Positions 7,031 through 15,441 of a stretch of 24,523 nucleotides of DNA are shown one piece after another (position 1 is the stretch's first letter; every line of letters begins with the position of its first letter). The DNA is from an uncultured Eubacterium sp. (GTDB taxonomy: Bacteria; Bacillota; Clostridia; Lachnospirales; Lachnospiraceae), in the NCBI GenBank assembly GCA_910584795.1, contig CAJUBZ010000005.1, positions 62,590-87,112 on the forward strand. Direction: 5' to 3'. The notes under the pieces were generated by a model. The model did not search any database, was not told the DNA's origin, and saw only the letters and a list, made by a program, of their open reading frames with translations. A program made the translations under genes and the position numbers.

Positions 7031-8683
7031 ATGAAGTCAAAAATAAAAATTTTTTTAATGATATTAATTAGTGTTGGGATATTGTTCAGTGGATCAATGC
7101 TTTATGAAAACAGGAAAATAGATGTCTTTGTGAATGCTGAAGAAACACAGAAAGATGTTTTGTTTATTGGTAATTCTATGACTTATTATAATACGTTGTG
7201 TAATGTGGTACAGGGAATTGCCAGACGCAAAGGACATAATATAAAATGCAGTGCAGCAACGAATGGTGGAAAAAATCTTATTTACAATGCAAAGGCAGAC
7301 AATGTTGTTACTGCAATTAAAAAAGGTGGATATGAAGTTGTTGTTTTACAGGATATTGTAGGTTCATTTGATAGTGAAAGATTGATGGAAGGTGCAGGAG
7401 ATATTATTTCAGTAATTAAGAAATATAATCCAAATGCTCAAATAGTTTTTTATGAACCATGGCCAATTCAGTCTGCTTTAACAGGAAAATACAGTATGCT
7501 CCCATATTTTACAGATGGATATGTTCAGGTAGCAAAAAAGTTTCAGGCACAGTTAGCACCAGTAGGAGAAGCTTTTTATGATATTTATGTCAATCATGAT
7601 TTGAATTATTATTGCAAGGATGGAAAGCATCCACAGCCTTTAGGAACATTTATGGCAGCGGCAACCATATATTATACATTGTATAAGGAGCCATTTGAGA
7701 GCTTTGTGGAAACAGACCAATCATACTTGAATCAGTTGATAAATAACAATGTGGCATTTACTACAGAAGGAAAGAAAAATACATATTTATTAAATACGTT
7801 AAATCTGATTATGGAACGTAGTCATTATTATGCAGATATTGTAAAGGAAGTAGTGGCTGATACAACAGGAAATTTAAAATATGTATCAGTTGCGGGGGAA
7901 TATATTGATCCAGATATTGGAATGAATCCGAATAATCTCCCGGCAGTTACAGGGACTGAGACAGACAAAATATTTTTCCAAAAAAACAAAGGAAATTTAG
8001 CAGTTGGCCGTAAAGTATATGCGTCTAATGAATTTCAGTCGGCAAAGAATGCTGTGGATGGAAATGAAAAGACAAGATGGGAGACGGAATATTTTGATCC
8101 ACAATGGTTATATGTGGATTTGGGTGTTGAAACGGAGATAAGAACAGTAGGATTTATGTGGGAAGGCGCTTATGCATCGAGATATTATATTCAAATTTCA
8201 AATGATGCAGAACAATGGGAGACTGTGGCATATGTGACAGCTCGGTCAAAACAAACAGTTCGGATCATATTAGACAAAATATACAAAACAAGATTTGTTC
8301 GTATGTATGGAACGAGACGAGGTACAAATTATGGATATTCTTTATACGAAATAGGTGTATGGAAAGATGGAACAAATTTTGTTGTCCCCAAAATTAAAGT
8401 GCGAAAGACAAAAGTAAAGAGTGCAGTTAAAAAGAAAAAATCAAAAAAAGCAAAAATAAAATTAAAGAAAATAAAAGGAATCACCGGCTATCAGATTAAG
8501 ATCGGAATTACAAAAAAATTAAGAAAAAGCCGAAGAATCAGTTTTAAGAAAAGCACATTTACTGTAAAAAAGTTAGGAAGAAAGAAACAATACTATGTAA
8601 AGGCGAGAACTTTTAAAGTTTCAGAAGGAGTGAGATATTACAGTAAATGGTCAAAGATAAAGAAAATAAAAATAATGAAATAA
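7031..8683 (+). CDS. Secreted SGNH-type esterase with F5/8C domain and lysine-rich C-terminus
   Basis: A 550-residue exported protein. Residues 1-36 are a signal peptide (KSKIKIF, hydrophobic core, then VNAEE). Residues 42-225 form an SGNH/GDSL-type hydrolase domain resembling DUF4886: nucleophile S49 in FIGNSMT, block II TNGG at 77-80, and the catalytic pair D197 and H200 in DGKHPQ. The usual GxND block III is replaced by LQD (106-108). Residues 321-446 are an F5/8 type C (discoidin) carbohydrate-binding domain (AVDGNEKTRWET ... QWLYVDLG). Residues 451-550 are extremely lysine-rich and resemble the fibronectin III-like tails of Lachnospiraceae secreted proteins (YQIKIG ... YYVKARTF ... YSKWSKIK). 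The likely role is glycan deacylation outside the cell. It has GGGGAGA before ATG and lies 30 bases upstream of a larger paralogue. Confidence 0.82.
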   Translation: MKSKIKIFLMILISVGILFSGSMLYENRKIDVFVNAEETQKDVLFIGNSMTYYNTLCNVVQGIARRKGHNIKCSAATNGGKNLIYNAKADNVVTAIKKGGYEVVVLQDIVGSFDSERLMEGAGDIISVIKKYNPNAQIVFYEPWPIQSALTGKYSMLPYFTDGYVQVAKKFQAQLAPVGEAFYDIYVNHDLNYYCKDGKHPQPLGTFMAAATIYYTLYKEPFESFVETDQSYLNQLINNNVAFTTEGKKNTYLLNTLNLIMERSHYYADIVKEVVADTTGNLKYVSVAGEYIDPDIGMNPNNLPAVTGTETDKIFFQKNKGNLAVGRKVYASNEFQSAKNAVDGNEKTRWETEYFDPQWLYVDLGVETEIRTVGFMWEGAYASRYYIQISNDAEQWETVAYVTARSKQTVRIILDKIYKTRFVRMYGTRRGTNYGYSLYEIGVWKDGTNFVVPKIKVRKTKVKSAVKKKKSKKAKIKLKKIKGITGYQIKIGITKKLRKSRRISFKKSTFTVKKLGRKKQYYVKARTFKVSEGVRYYSKWSKIKKIKIMK

Positions 8684-8713
8684 TAAATATATAATACAAA
8701 GGAGGATTTTCAA

Positions 8714-11700
8714 ATGAATAGGAAACTAAAAAGAATCATAGTGGCATTGCTTAGCGTATGTATGGTGTTTAGCGGACTTCATTTTGTCCCAAATGCAGCA
8801 ATGGCAGACACTTTGGCAAATGTTGCAAACAACAGAGGAAACTACACATTCATGACATCCAATGCCAACACACCGCTAGAAGGATTTCTATATGTAGGAA
8901 AGGGATTTTCTGCAATTAATACTTGTAATGAAAATTTAGGCAATGGAAATAATATGCTTGGCAAAACTGCCACGACGGATGAAGCGGCAATTTATGTGGA
9001 TTTGGGAAATAACTATGATATTAGCAGTACATTAATTTATCAAGGTTCTACTAATAATAATTTCTTTGATTCTTATTGTAGAAGCTATCAGATTTATTAT
9101 TCCACGGAACAGGTTTCAGCAGCGAATGAGGGAAATATCTCATGGAATCTGGCAGGTGCATGTGATCATGGAACAATATATAGTGGAGCAAAAATAAAAA
9201 ATGCAGAGTATGTCAGTGATAGCGGAGATCAGATCACATTCGATAATACATATACAGCCAGAAGTGTGAAAATTGTTTTTGATAAAGAATCCTGTATGGG
9301 AACAGGAACTAGTGGAAATAATACTGGGACAACAGGCACGGTGAGTTTATTGTCGGTAAGAGTATATGGTATATTACATGTTGAAGAGACAACTACAGAA
9401 AAAACGGAAGAAACAATAACCGGAGAAACAGAGGTTACAAGTAATCAGGAAGAAGTTACAACAAGCGCAGGAGATAATACTTTATATGGGTCTCATAATG
9501 ACGATTTGGCACTAAAGACAAATCATAGTTCAGTAAAAGGTTATGCAAGTTCTAATTTAAGAAATGGTTCTACAACGCCATTGACGGTAAATAATCTGAC
9601 AAATGGCAATACAACCGGAACAAATTATATTATTGCAAATACACCGGGAGATGCGAACCCGTGGTTTGCAGTAGATTTGGGCAGTGTTCATGATATTAAT
9701 AAAGTGATTGTTACTCCGGGTGCAGATGGGGCATATCCAAATGCCTATCCTGTTCAATATAAAATACAGGTTGCAGCAGAAAATACAGCAATTTCTTCTG
9801 CCGGTCAGATAACAGGTCTTACTTGGAAAACAGTAGCAACCGTTACAAATGGTACAATGGCGGCAGAATCCTTGACATTTCCAAGACAGAATGCAAGATA
9901 TGTAAGAGTTTTGGTAGACAGTTATGCAAATTATTGTTCTTTATATGAGTTATCAGTTTATGAAACAGATGATACTGTGCTCTGGGATGGAGAAGATGAC
10001 ATGATGAATGTCCTTTTTATTGGTAATTCATTTACGTATTACAATACCGTTTGTAATGTTGTAAAGGGATTAGCAGAATATAATGGACATAATATAACAG
10101 TGACAGCAGCAACGAATGGCGGACAGGATCTCGTTTATCAGTCAACGGCAGAGAATGTATTAAATGCAATTAAAGTTGGTGGATATGATGTTGTTATATT
10201 ACAGGATAAAGTGGGAAGTAATTTCCAGGAAAGTACGTTAATGAATGGTTCAGAGGCTATTATACCAATTATTAAACAATACAGCCCGGATGCAAAATTG
10301 GTTTATTATGAACCATGGCCTACGAAAGATCAGATAGAGAGTAAAATGTCATATTTTACATCCAGTTATATTAATGCGGCAAAAAAATATAATGCATCTT
10401 TAGCACCTGCAGGAGAGGGATTCTATGAGTTATATGCTAATGATGGATTGGATTATTACTGTAGTGATAACAGACATCCACAGCCGCTTGGAACATTTAA
10501 CTCAGCTTCTACGATTTATTATGCATTGTATCCTGATGATGCTTATAGAGTCTATACAGAAAGTGACCATACATATTTAAATAACCTGATTAACAGTAAT
10601 GTTGCTTATACATCAGAAGGAAAACTGGATTCTTATAGTTTGGATACATTAAATAAGATTACATCTTATGGATATAAATATGCCCATGCTGTGATACCGG
10701 CAGTGAATGGTACAGGTACTTACACTTCCGTGGCAGATGGAGGAAAAGTGGAAAATCCTACAGGAGCTACACCACCTGAGACTACAACAAAAGCAGAGGA
10801 TTTAAATATGACAGATGTATTATTTATTGGAAATTCCATGACATATTATAATAACCTTTGTAATGTAGTACAGGGGATCGCAACACGAAAAGGTCATAAT
10901 GTAAAATGTAGTGCAGCAACGAATGGCGGACAGAATCTGATTTACCAGTCAACCGCAGCTAACGTATTGAATGCGATTAAAAAGGGTGGATATGAAGTCG
11001 TTGTATTGCAGGATATTGTAGGAGGATTTGACAGCGATAAATTGCAGTCAGGTGCAGATGCAATTATTCCGATTATTAAACAGTATAATCCTGATGCGAA
11101 AATTATCTTCTATGAACCATGGCCGACAAAAGATACCCTTACAGGTACAGCAGGATTATTGCCGTATTTTACATACAGCTATATTCAGACTGCAAAGTCT
11201 GCGGGAGCATCTTTAGCACTGGCAGGTGAGGCATTTTATGAATTATTTACACAGCATAATAAGGATTATTATTGCGGAGATAATAAACATCCACAGGTAT
11301 TAGGAACATTTATTTCCGCGGCAGCTGTTTATCATGCAATGTATCCGGATGAGGCATATGAAGCATTTACATCAGCAGACCAGTCTTATTTAGATAATTT
11401 AATTAATACAAATGTTGCATATACCAATGAAGGAAGAGAGACGACATACAGTCTTGAGACATTAAATTTGATTTTCTCTTTAGGATATAAATATTCTCAG
11501 GCAGTAATTCCTGCGGTATCCGGAAATGATACATATACATCTGTAGGCGGTACTTATACAGACCCTGATGCAGGATTGAACCCAGATGGACTGAAACCTG
11601 TTCAAGGAGAAATCGTTAATGCAGATGCATTTACAAAAGCAAATGGCAATATGGCGGTAGGCTGTCAGGCTTATGCATCGAATGAGAAACAGAGTGCATC

Positions 11701-12625
11701 TTATGCAGTAGATGGAAATACAGGAACAAGATGGGAGACAGAATCTGCAGACCCACAATGGTTATATGTAGATTTAGGTGAAAAGAAAGATATCAATAAA
11801 GTTGGATTTATGTGGGAAGGAGCTTATGCAGCAAAATACTATGTACAGGTTTCTGATGATGCAAATGAATGGAAGACTGTAGCAGTTGTAAATGCCACAA
11901 CGAATAAAAATGTACAGATAGATCTGGGACAGACATATAATACAAGGTATGTCAGAATGTATGGTACAAAGCGTGGTACAGGTTATGGATACTCATTTTA
12001 TGAAATGGGCATATGGAACATGCAGATAGAGGAAGAGACAACAAGAGATCCGTCAAAACCTGAGATTGTTGTAAAAGATACTGTTAGAGTTGAAGGATAT
12101 CAGATTAGTACAGTTTCAGAAGGAAGCAGGGTAATTGGTTCTGTAGAACCTGTAATTGATGGAAAAAAAGTTTCTAAATGGGGATTTGTGTATGCTATTA
12201 TCCAAAATGGAAATCAATCCTATGCCATAGAGGATGATGATATGTATGTAGGAAATGATAATCCATATATTGCTTCTATGGAATCGACAGATGTAGGAAC
12301 ATTGTCTGTTCAGATGGGTAATTCGACTACAGCGACATATTTTGCAAGAACAACATTGTTTTCAAAGAAGAATGTTGCAGAATTCAATGCTAAGTATAAA
12401 GTCAGAGCATATGCACTGATGGAAGATGGAACTTATTATTATAGTAATGTTTCGGCATATCGGGTATTTGATGTTGCAAAGATACTGTATGATGAAGTTT
12501 TAATGAAGAATTTTTCCGGACATGAATATTTGTATAATAATATTCTTAAAGTAGTAGATTCTGCTTATAAAGAAGTAGATTACGATTGGAAAAACGTAAT
12601 GATAGATTCCGATCGAATACAATAA
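8714..12625 (+). CDS. Large secreted protein: two SGNH-type esterase domains and three discoidin-like domains
   Basis: A 1303-residue exported protein. Order: signal peptide 1-31 (ending NAAMADT); discoidin-like domain about 40-220; Thr/Glu linker 224-252; F5/8C domain about 260-417; SGNH domain 1 from 432 (S439, D585, H588 in SDNRHP); Thr/Glu linker near 688-696; SGNH domain 2 from 701 (S708, D856, H859 in GDNKHP); F5/8C domain about 978-1102; and a C-terminal region 1115-1303 that I do not recognise, with an Ig-like strand pattern and a helical tail. There is no LPxTG motif, so it is either released or held by other means. SGNH 2 plus the last F5/8C domain closely match the upstream gene. 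Strong AAAGGAGGA 8 bases before ATG; the 30-base gap suggests one operon. Likely a multivalent glycan esterase. Confidence 0.82.
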   Translation: MNRKLKRIIVALLSVCMVFSGLHFVPNAAMADTLANVANNRGNYTFMTSNANTPLEGFLYVGKGFSAINTCNENLGNGNNMLGKTATTDEAAIYVDLGNNYDISSTLIYQGSTNNNFFDSYCRSYQIYYSTEQVSAANEGNISWNLAGACDHGTIYSGAKIKNAEYVSDSGDQITFDNTYTARSVKIVFDKESCMGTGTSGNNTGTTGTVSLLSVRVYGILHVEETTTEKTEETITGETEVTSNQEEVTTSAGDNTLYGSHNDDLALKTNHSSVKGYASSNLRNGSTTPLTVNNLTNGNTTGTNYIIANTPGDANPWFAVDLGSVHDINKVIVTPGADGAYPNAYPVQYKIQVAAENTAISSAGQITGLTWKTVATVTNGTMAAESLTFPRQNARYVRVLVDSYANYCSLYELSVYETDDTVLWDGEDDMMNVLFIGNSFTYYNTVCNVVKGLAEYNGHNITVTAATNGGQDLVYQSTAENVLNAIKVGGYDVVILQDKVGSNFQESTLMNGSEAIIPIIKQYSPDAKLVYYEPWPTKDQIESKMSYFTSSYINAAKKYNASLAPAGEGFYELYANDGLDYYCSDNRHPQPLGTFNSASTIYYALYPDDAYRVYTESDHTYLNNLINSNVAYTSEGKLDSYSLDTLNKITSYGYKYAHAVIPAVNGTGTYTSVADGGKVENPTGATPPETTTKAEDLNMTDVLFIGNSMTYYNNLCNVVQGIATRKGHNVKCSAATNGGQNLIYQSTAANVLNAIKKGGYEVVVLQDIVGGFDSDKLQSGADAIIPIIKQYNPDAKIIFYEPWPTKDTLTGTAGLLPYFTYSYIQTAKSAGASLALAGEAFYELFTQHNKDYYCGDNKHPQVLGTFISAAAVYHAMYPDEAYEAFTSADQSYLDNLINTNVAYTNEGRETTYSLETLNLIFSLGYKYSQAVIPAVSGNDTYTSVGGTYTDPDAGLNPDGLKPVQGEIVNADAFTKANGNMAVGCQAYASNEKQSASYAVDGNTGTRWETESADPQWLYVDLGEKKDINKVGFMWEGAYAAKYYVQVSDDANEWKTVAVVNATTNKNVQIDLGQTYNTRYVRMYGTKRGTGYGYSFYEMGIWNMQIEEETTRDPSKPEIVVKDTVRVEGYQISTVSEGSRVIGSVEPVIDGKKVSKWGFVYAIIQNGNQSYAIEDDDMYVGNDNPYIASMESTDVGTLSVQMGNSTTATYFARTTLFSKKNVAEFNAKYKVRAYALMEDGTYYYSNVSAYRVFDVAKILYDEVLMKNFSGHEYLYNNILKVVDSAYKEVDYDWKNVMIDSDRIQ

Positions 12626-12634
12626 TGAATTATT

Positions 12635-12671
12635 GGGCTGCACACTAAATAATTAGTGCGCAGCTCTTTTT
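12635..12671 (+). terminator. Intrinsic terminator after the large SGNH/discoidin gene
   Basis: A 14-bp stem with one mismatch or wobble: GGGCTGCACACTAA (12635-12648) and TTAGTGCGCAGCTC (12653-12666), loop ATAA, followed by TTTTTG. It ends the secreted-esterase operon 10 bases after the stop codon. Confidence 0.88.
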
Positions 12672-12781
12672 GTCCGTATGGTATGAATGCATTGGATTAT
12701 TCAGATATTATTCTCTGGAAAGTATTGTAAGTTGTAATATAAAGTTTAAAATATACAAAAAAGTATAAAATCAACCTATAA

Positions 12782-12810
12782 TTGACAAACTGTAAGGTAT
12801 AATGTATAGA
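12782..12810 (+). promoter_or_regulatory. Sigma-A type promoter of the XRE gene
   Basis: TTGACA at 12782-12787 and TATAGA at 12805-12810, spaced 17 bases. The start site would be near 12817, giving a leader of about 40 bases before the GGAGG ribosome binding site and ATG 12859. Confidence 0.6.
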
Positions 12811-12858
12811 ATTAATTTTATGTATTTGCTAATATAGTTGTGTAAGGAGGAAATATAA

Positions 12859-13437
12859 ATGAATATTGCAGACAGAATTCAACATTTAAGAAAAGCAAAA
12901 GGAATTTCTCAAGAACAATTAGCAGATGCAATTGGAGTCTCAAGACAAGCTGTTTCAAAATGGGAAAGTGAACAAAATATTCCTGAGATTGATAAAATAA
13001 TTGCATTAGGAGAATATTTTGAAGTTACAACAGATTACATTTTAAACGGAATCGAAAAAGTTGAAGCAAAAAAAACTAATTGGAATAGGATTCTAACAGT
13101 ATTTGCAACATGTTTTAATTTTATTGGACTTATCATATTGTTTTTCGATGCTTATCATACTTGGAATTGGGAACCATTTGCGATGTCAAATACAATGATA
13201 ATTACGAAAATAGTAGTTGTTGTTTGTATGATAATTGGCACAGCATTGTTTTATGTATCTAATGAAAAACTTGCATATAAGCAGATTAGAATGTTTTTGA
13301 TGATTAACATATTTGCTTATGCAAGTCTTATACCAATGATAACTTATCTGTTAGATAGAGGTTATATCATAGGAGAAATTGCTGAAATAATAGTAATTTT
13401 TGTTGTAGAAGTTATATTGATAAAAAAGAAAAAATAA
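12859..13437 (+). CDS. XRE family regulator with C-terminal membrane domain
   Basis: A 192-residue protein. Residues 5-60 are a Cro/C1-type helix-turn-helix (RIQHLRKAKGISQEQLADAI, then VSRQAVSKWESEQNIPEIDK). After a short linker there are about four hydrophobic segments (near 77-97, 113-132, 143-162 and 170-188) and a basic KKKK end, so the DNA-binding domain is probably tethered to the membrane. The architecture is common in Firmicutes, often for sensing envelope stress or peptides, but the targets are unknown. It is monocistronic, with its own promoter and terminator. GGAGG precedes the ATG. No peptide or transporter partner is visible nearby. Its sequence looks more AT-rich than its neighbours. 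Confidence 0.85.
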   Translation: MNIADRIQHLRKAKGISQEQLADAIGVSRQAVSKWESEQNIPEIDKIIALGEYFEVTTDYILNGIEKVEAKKTNWNRILTVFATCFNFIGLIILFFDAYHTWNWEPFAMSNTMIITKIVVVVCMIIGTALFYVSNEKLAYKQIRMFLMINIFAYASLIPMITYLLDRGYIIGEIAEIIVIFVVEVILIKKKK

Positions 13438-13470
13438 GATGTAAACAAAATTGTTTATGTAAGAATTGAT

Positions 13471-13509
13471 TGTCGCTCTACGATTTCTAATCGTTGGAGC
13501 GACAGTTTT
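13471..13509 (+). terminator. Intrinsic terminator after the XRE gene
   Basis: TGTCGCTC (13471-13478) pairs with GAGCGACA (13497-13504); an inner CGAT/ATCG pair extends the stem. It is followed by GTTTTATA. It ends the XRE transcript 33 bases after the stop codon. Confidence 0.8.
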
Positions 13510-13594
13510 ATATAAAAAAAGTATAATAAATGAAAAGTATTTTCTTTACAAAAAGAATTTCGTAGAAAAAAATGTATTTTTTGTAAAAAAGTTG

Positions 13595-13623
13595 TTGACA
13601 ATAGTTACTGAAACGTTTATATT
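13595..13623 (+). promoter_or_regulatory. Promoter of the tRNA-Val/tRNA-Met pair
   Basis: TTGACA at 13595-13600 and TATATT at 13618-13623 with 17-base spacing. The start would be near 13630, 18 bases before the first tRNA, as expected for a stable-RNA promoter. Confidence 0.75.
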
Positions 13624-13647
13624 AATAAAGCAGTTTAAATTCTGTAT

Positions 13648-13720
13648 GGGATCTTAGCTCAGCTGGGAGAGCATCTGCCTTACAAGCAGGGGGTCACAGG
13701 TTCGAGCCCTGTAGGTCCCA
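13648..13720 (+). tRNA. tRNA-Val (anticodon TAC)
   Basis: A 73-base cloverleaf. Acceptor GGGATCT pairs with AGGTCCC (one T-G wobble); D stem GCTC/GAGC; anticodon arm TCTGC-CTTACAA-GCAGG with anticodon TAC reading GUA (and other GUN) valine codons; T arm ACAGG-TTCGAGC-CCTGT; discriminator A. The 3' CCA is not encoded, so it must be added post-transcriptionally. Confidence 0.96.
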
Positions 13721-13776
13721 TTACATTATTTAAAAAGCATAAATAAATATTGATGCGAAAGCATCTATAATAATGT

Positions 13777-13850
13777 GGCGAGATAGCTCAGTTGGCTAGA
13801 GCACACGGTTCATACCCGTGGTGTCGGGGGTTCGAATCCCTTTCTCGCTA
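13777..13850 (+). tRNA. tRNA-Met, elongator (anticodon CAT)
   Basis: A 74-base cloverleaf. Acceptor GGCGAGA pairs with TCTCGCT, with the G1-U72 wobble also found in Firmicutes elongator tRNA-Met; D stem GCTC/GAGC; anticodon arm CACGG-TTCATAC-CCGTG; T arm GGGGG-TTCGAAT-CCCTT; discriminator A. It lacks the three G-C pairs below the anticodon loop expected of the initiator. tRNA-Ile2 (CAT modified to lysidine) is a less likely alternative. CCA is not encoded. A T-run follows at 13852-13857. Confidence 0.92.
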
Positions 13851-13943
13851 CTTTTTTATTGCAAAAAAACGGGTTTGATGTACAACAAAATGTATATTAA
13901 GTCTTATTTTTTTGCATTATAATAATGAATTTATCCTAAAATG

Positions 13944-13952
13944 TGGTATAAT
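13944..13952 (+). promoter_or_regulatory. Extended -10 promoter of the ispF operon
   Basis: TGGTATAAT is a perfect extended -10 (TGnTATAAT). No clear -35 is seen, as is common for this class. The start near 13959 leaves about 36 bases before ATG 13995, which has AGGAGG. It probably drives ispF through rlmB, since no terminator is seen until 19882. Confidence 0.6.
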
Positions 13953-13994
13953 AAATTGATTGTGCGAAAAAATATATAATACTAGGAGGACAGT

Positions 13995-14468
13995 ATGCGT
14001 ATTGGCATGGGATATGATGTCCATAAGTTAGTTGAAAAAAGAAAATTAATATTAGGTGGTGTGGAGATTCCATATGAATTGGGATTGTTGGGGCATTCGG
14101 ATGCGGATGTAGTCGTTCATGCGATTATGGATGCATTATTAGGAGCAGCAGCTCTGGGTGATATTGGCAAACATTTTCCTGATACGGACCCACAATATAA
14201 AGGTATTTCCAGTATCAAATTGCTAGAGTATGTAGGGAACTTATTAGAAGAGAACCATTATAAAATCGGCAATATTGATGCGACAATTATATGTCAGAAA
14301 CCGAAACTTGCCATGTACCGGGAAGAGATGGTAAAAAATGTGGCAAATGCATTAGATATTCATGAAAGTCAGGTGTGCATCAAAGCAACTACAGAAGAGG
14401 GATTGGGATTCACCGGACAGGGACTTGGAATATCTTCTCAGGCGATTGCTCTTTTAGAGGAAGCTTAA
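13995..14468 (+). CDS. ispF: 2-C-methyl-D-erythritol 2,4-cyclodiphosphate synthase
   Basis: A 157-residue protein, the normal length for IspF. It converts CDP-methylerythritol 2-phosphate to the cyclodiphosphate plus CMP in the MEP isoprenoid pathway, as a homotrimer. The metal ligands are visible: D8 and H10 in GYDVH and H42 in VVVHAIMDALLGA; the signature HSDADV lies at 34-39 and the C-terminal family motif TTEEGLGFTGQG is intact. The AGGAGG ribosome binding site supports the start. It is the first gene of the long operon; ispD, its common partner, is not in the window. Confidence 0.97.
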   Translation: MRIGMGYDVHKLVEKRKLILGGVEIPYELGLLGHSDADVVVHAIMDALLGAAALGDIGKHFPDTDPQYKGISSIKLLEYVGNLLEENHYKIGNIDATIICQKPKLAMYREEMVKNVANALDIHESQVCIKATTEEGLGFTGQGLGISSQAIALLEEA

Positions 14469-14521
14469 TATACATAAATATAAAAAAATAATATACATTT
14501 TCGAAAAGGTAGTTTGGAATC

Positions 14522-15430
14522 ATGGAAGACCAATTAAAGGAAATAAAGATAGAAGATTACGATGAACTTAACAAATATTATAATTTGAGACGTCCCGAAA
14601 CAGCTGACAGCAACCTGCTGGATTTATTCTTATGGGAAAACAGTTATCCTACATGGTATTTTACAAATGAATATGGATTGATGTGGGTAGCAAAGAGTGG
14701 AAAAGGACAATATTATTCCTCAGTTCCCTGCTGTAAAGATAAAGATTTGAAAAAATGTTTTCTGGCAACCCAGAAATATTTTAATCAAGTGCTGAAGAAA
14801 AAACTGACAATGTATCTGGTGGATAAAAAAGCGATAGAAACGTTAGAATTGCCGGAAGAAGACTATATAATTATTCCGGACAGAACATATTATGATTATG
14901 TATATGATGCAGAGAAATTAAGGACTTTTTCCGGGAAGAAATATCATAAAAAGAAAAATCATTTAAATTCCTTTAAGCGGGATTATGAAGGAAGATATGA
15001 GTTTCGTCTGCTGAGTAAAAAAAACGAGCAGGAAATTCTTGAGTTTTTAGATATTTGGAAGGACAATAAGAGCGATAGTGAAGAACATGAATTTATCGAA
15101 AGTGAAGCAAAAGGAATCAGATTTATATTAGAACATGAAAATATTTTTAATTATAAAATCGGTGGTGTTTATATTGATGATAGGCTGGAAGCTTTTTGTA
15201 TCGGAAATTATTATGAGCAGGAAGATATGGTTTATCTGCCGGTAGAGAAAGCAAATCCTGAAATCCGGGGGCTATATCAGTATATTTGCAGCCAGTTTTT
15301 GATTACAGCATTTCCAAGTGCTGGAAAAGAAAACCGCGAGGATGATATGGGACTTGAAGGACTTAGAAAATCTAAATTATCATATAATCCAATTTATATG
15401 GTAGAAAAGTATACTATAATTCAGAAATAG
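14522..15430 (+). CDS. DUF2156 family protein (phosphatidylglycerol lysyltransferase C-terminal-like)
   Basis: A 302-residue soluble protein resembling the DUF2156 family, whose fold is a double GNAT domain as in the aminoacyl-transferase part of MprF. Recognisable features are the N-terminal F-L-W-x-N stretch (LDLFLWENSYPTW), the basic segment FSGKKYHKKKNHLNSFKR around residue 138, and the end motif LEGLRKSKLSYNP. There are no membrane segments, so unlike MprF it would not itself flip lipid. The biochemical role of the free-standing family is not established. It lies 53 bases after ispF and 11 bases before a GNAT gene, so it is probably co-transcribed. AAGGTAG precedes the ATG. Confidence 0.85.
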   Translation: MEDQLKEIKIEDYDELNKYYNLRRPETADSNLLDLFLWENSYPTWYFTNEYGLMWVAKSGKGQYYSSVPCCKDKDLKKCFLATQKYFNQVLKKKLTMYLVDKKAIETLELPEEDYIIIPDRTYYDYVYDAEKLRTFSGKKYHKKKNHLNSFKRDYEGRYEFRLLSKKNEQEILEFLDIWKDNKSDSEEHEFIESEAKGIRFILEHENIFNYKIGGVYIDDRLEAFCIGNYYEQEDMVYLPVEKANPEIRGLYQYICSQFLITAFPSAGKENREDDMGLEGLRKSKLSYNPIYMVEKYTIIQK

Positions 15431-15441
15431 AGAGAATTGTT

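Noticed and set aside
12782..12803. TTGACA with TATAAT at 12798-12803 as the XRE promoter
   Set aside because: The spacing is only 10 bases; TATAGA at 12805-12810 has the proper 17-base spacing.
13466..13657. Small + strand open frame between the XRE gene and tRNA-Val
   Set aside because: It begins inside the terminator of the XRE gene, runs over the tRNA promoter and into the tRNA, and has no ribosome binding site.
13861..13917. Hairpin GCAAAAAAA/TTTTTTTGC after tRNA-Met as a terminator
   Set aside because: Only nine mostly A-T pairs around a 37-base loop; too weak to call, although the T-run just after the tRNA may help end transcription.
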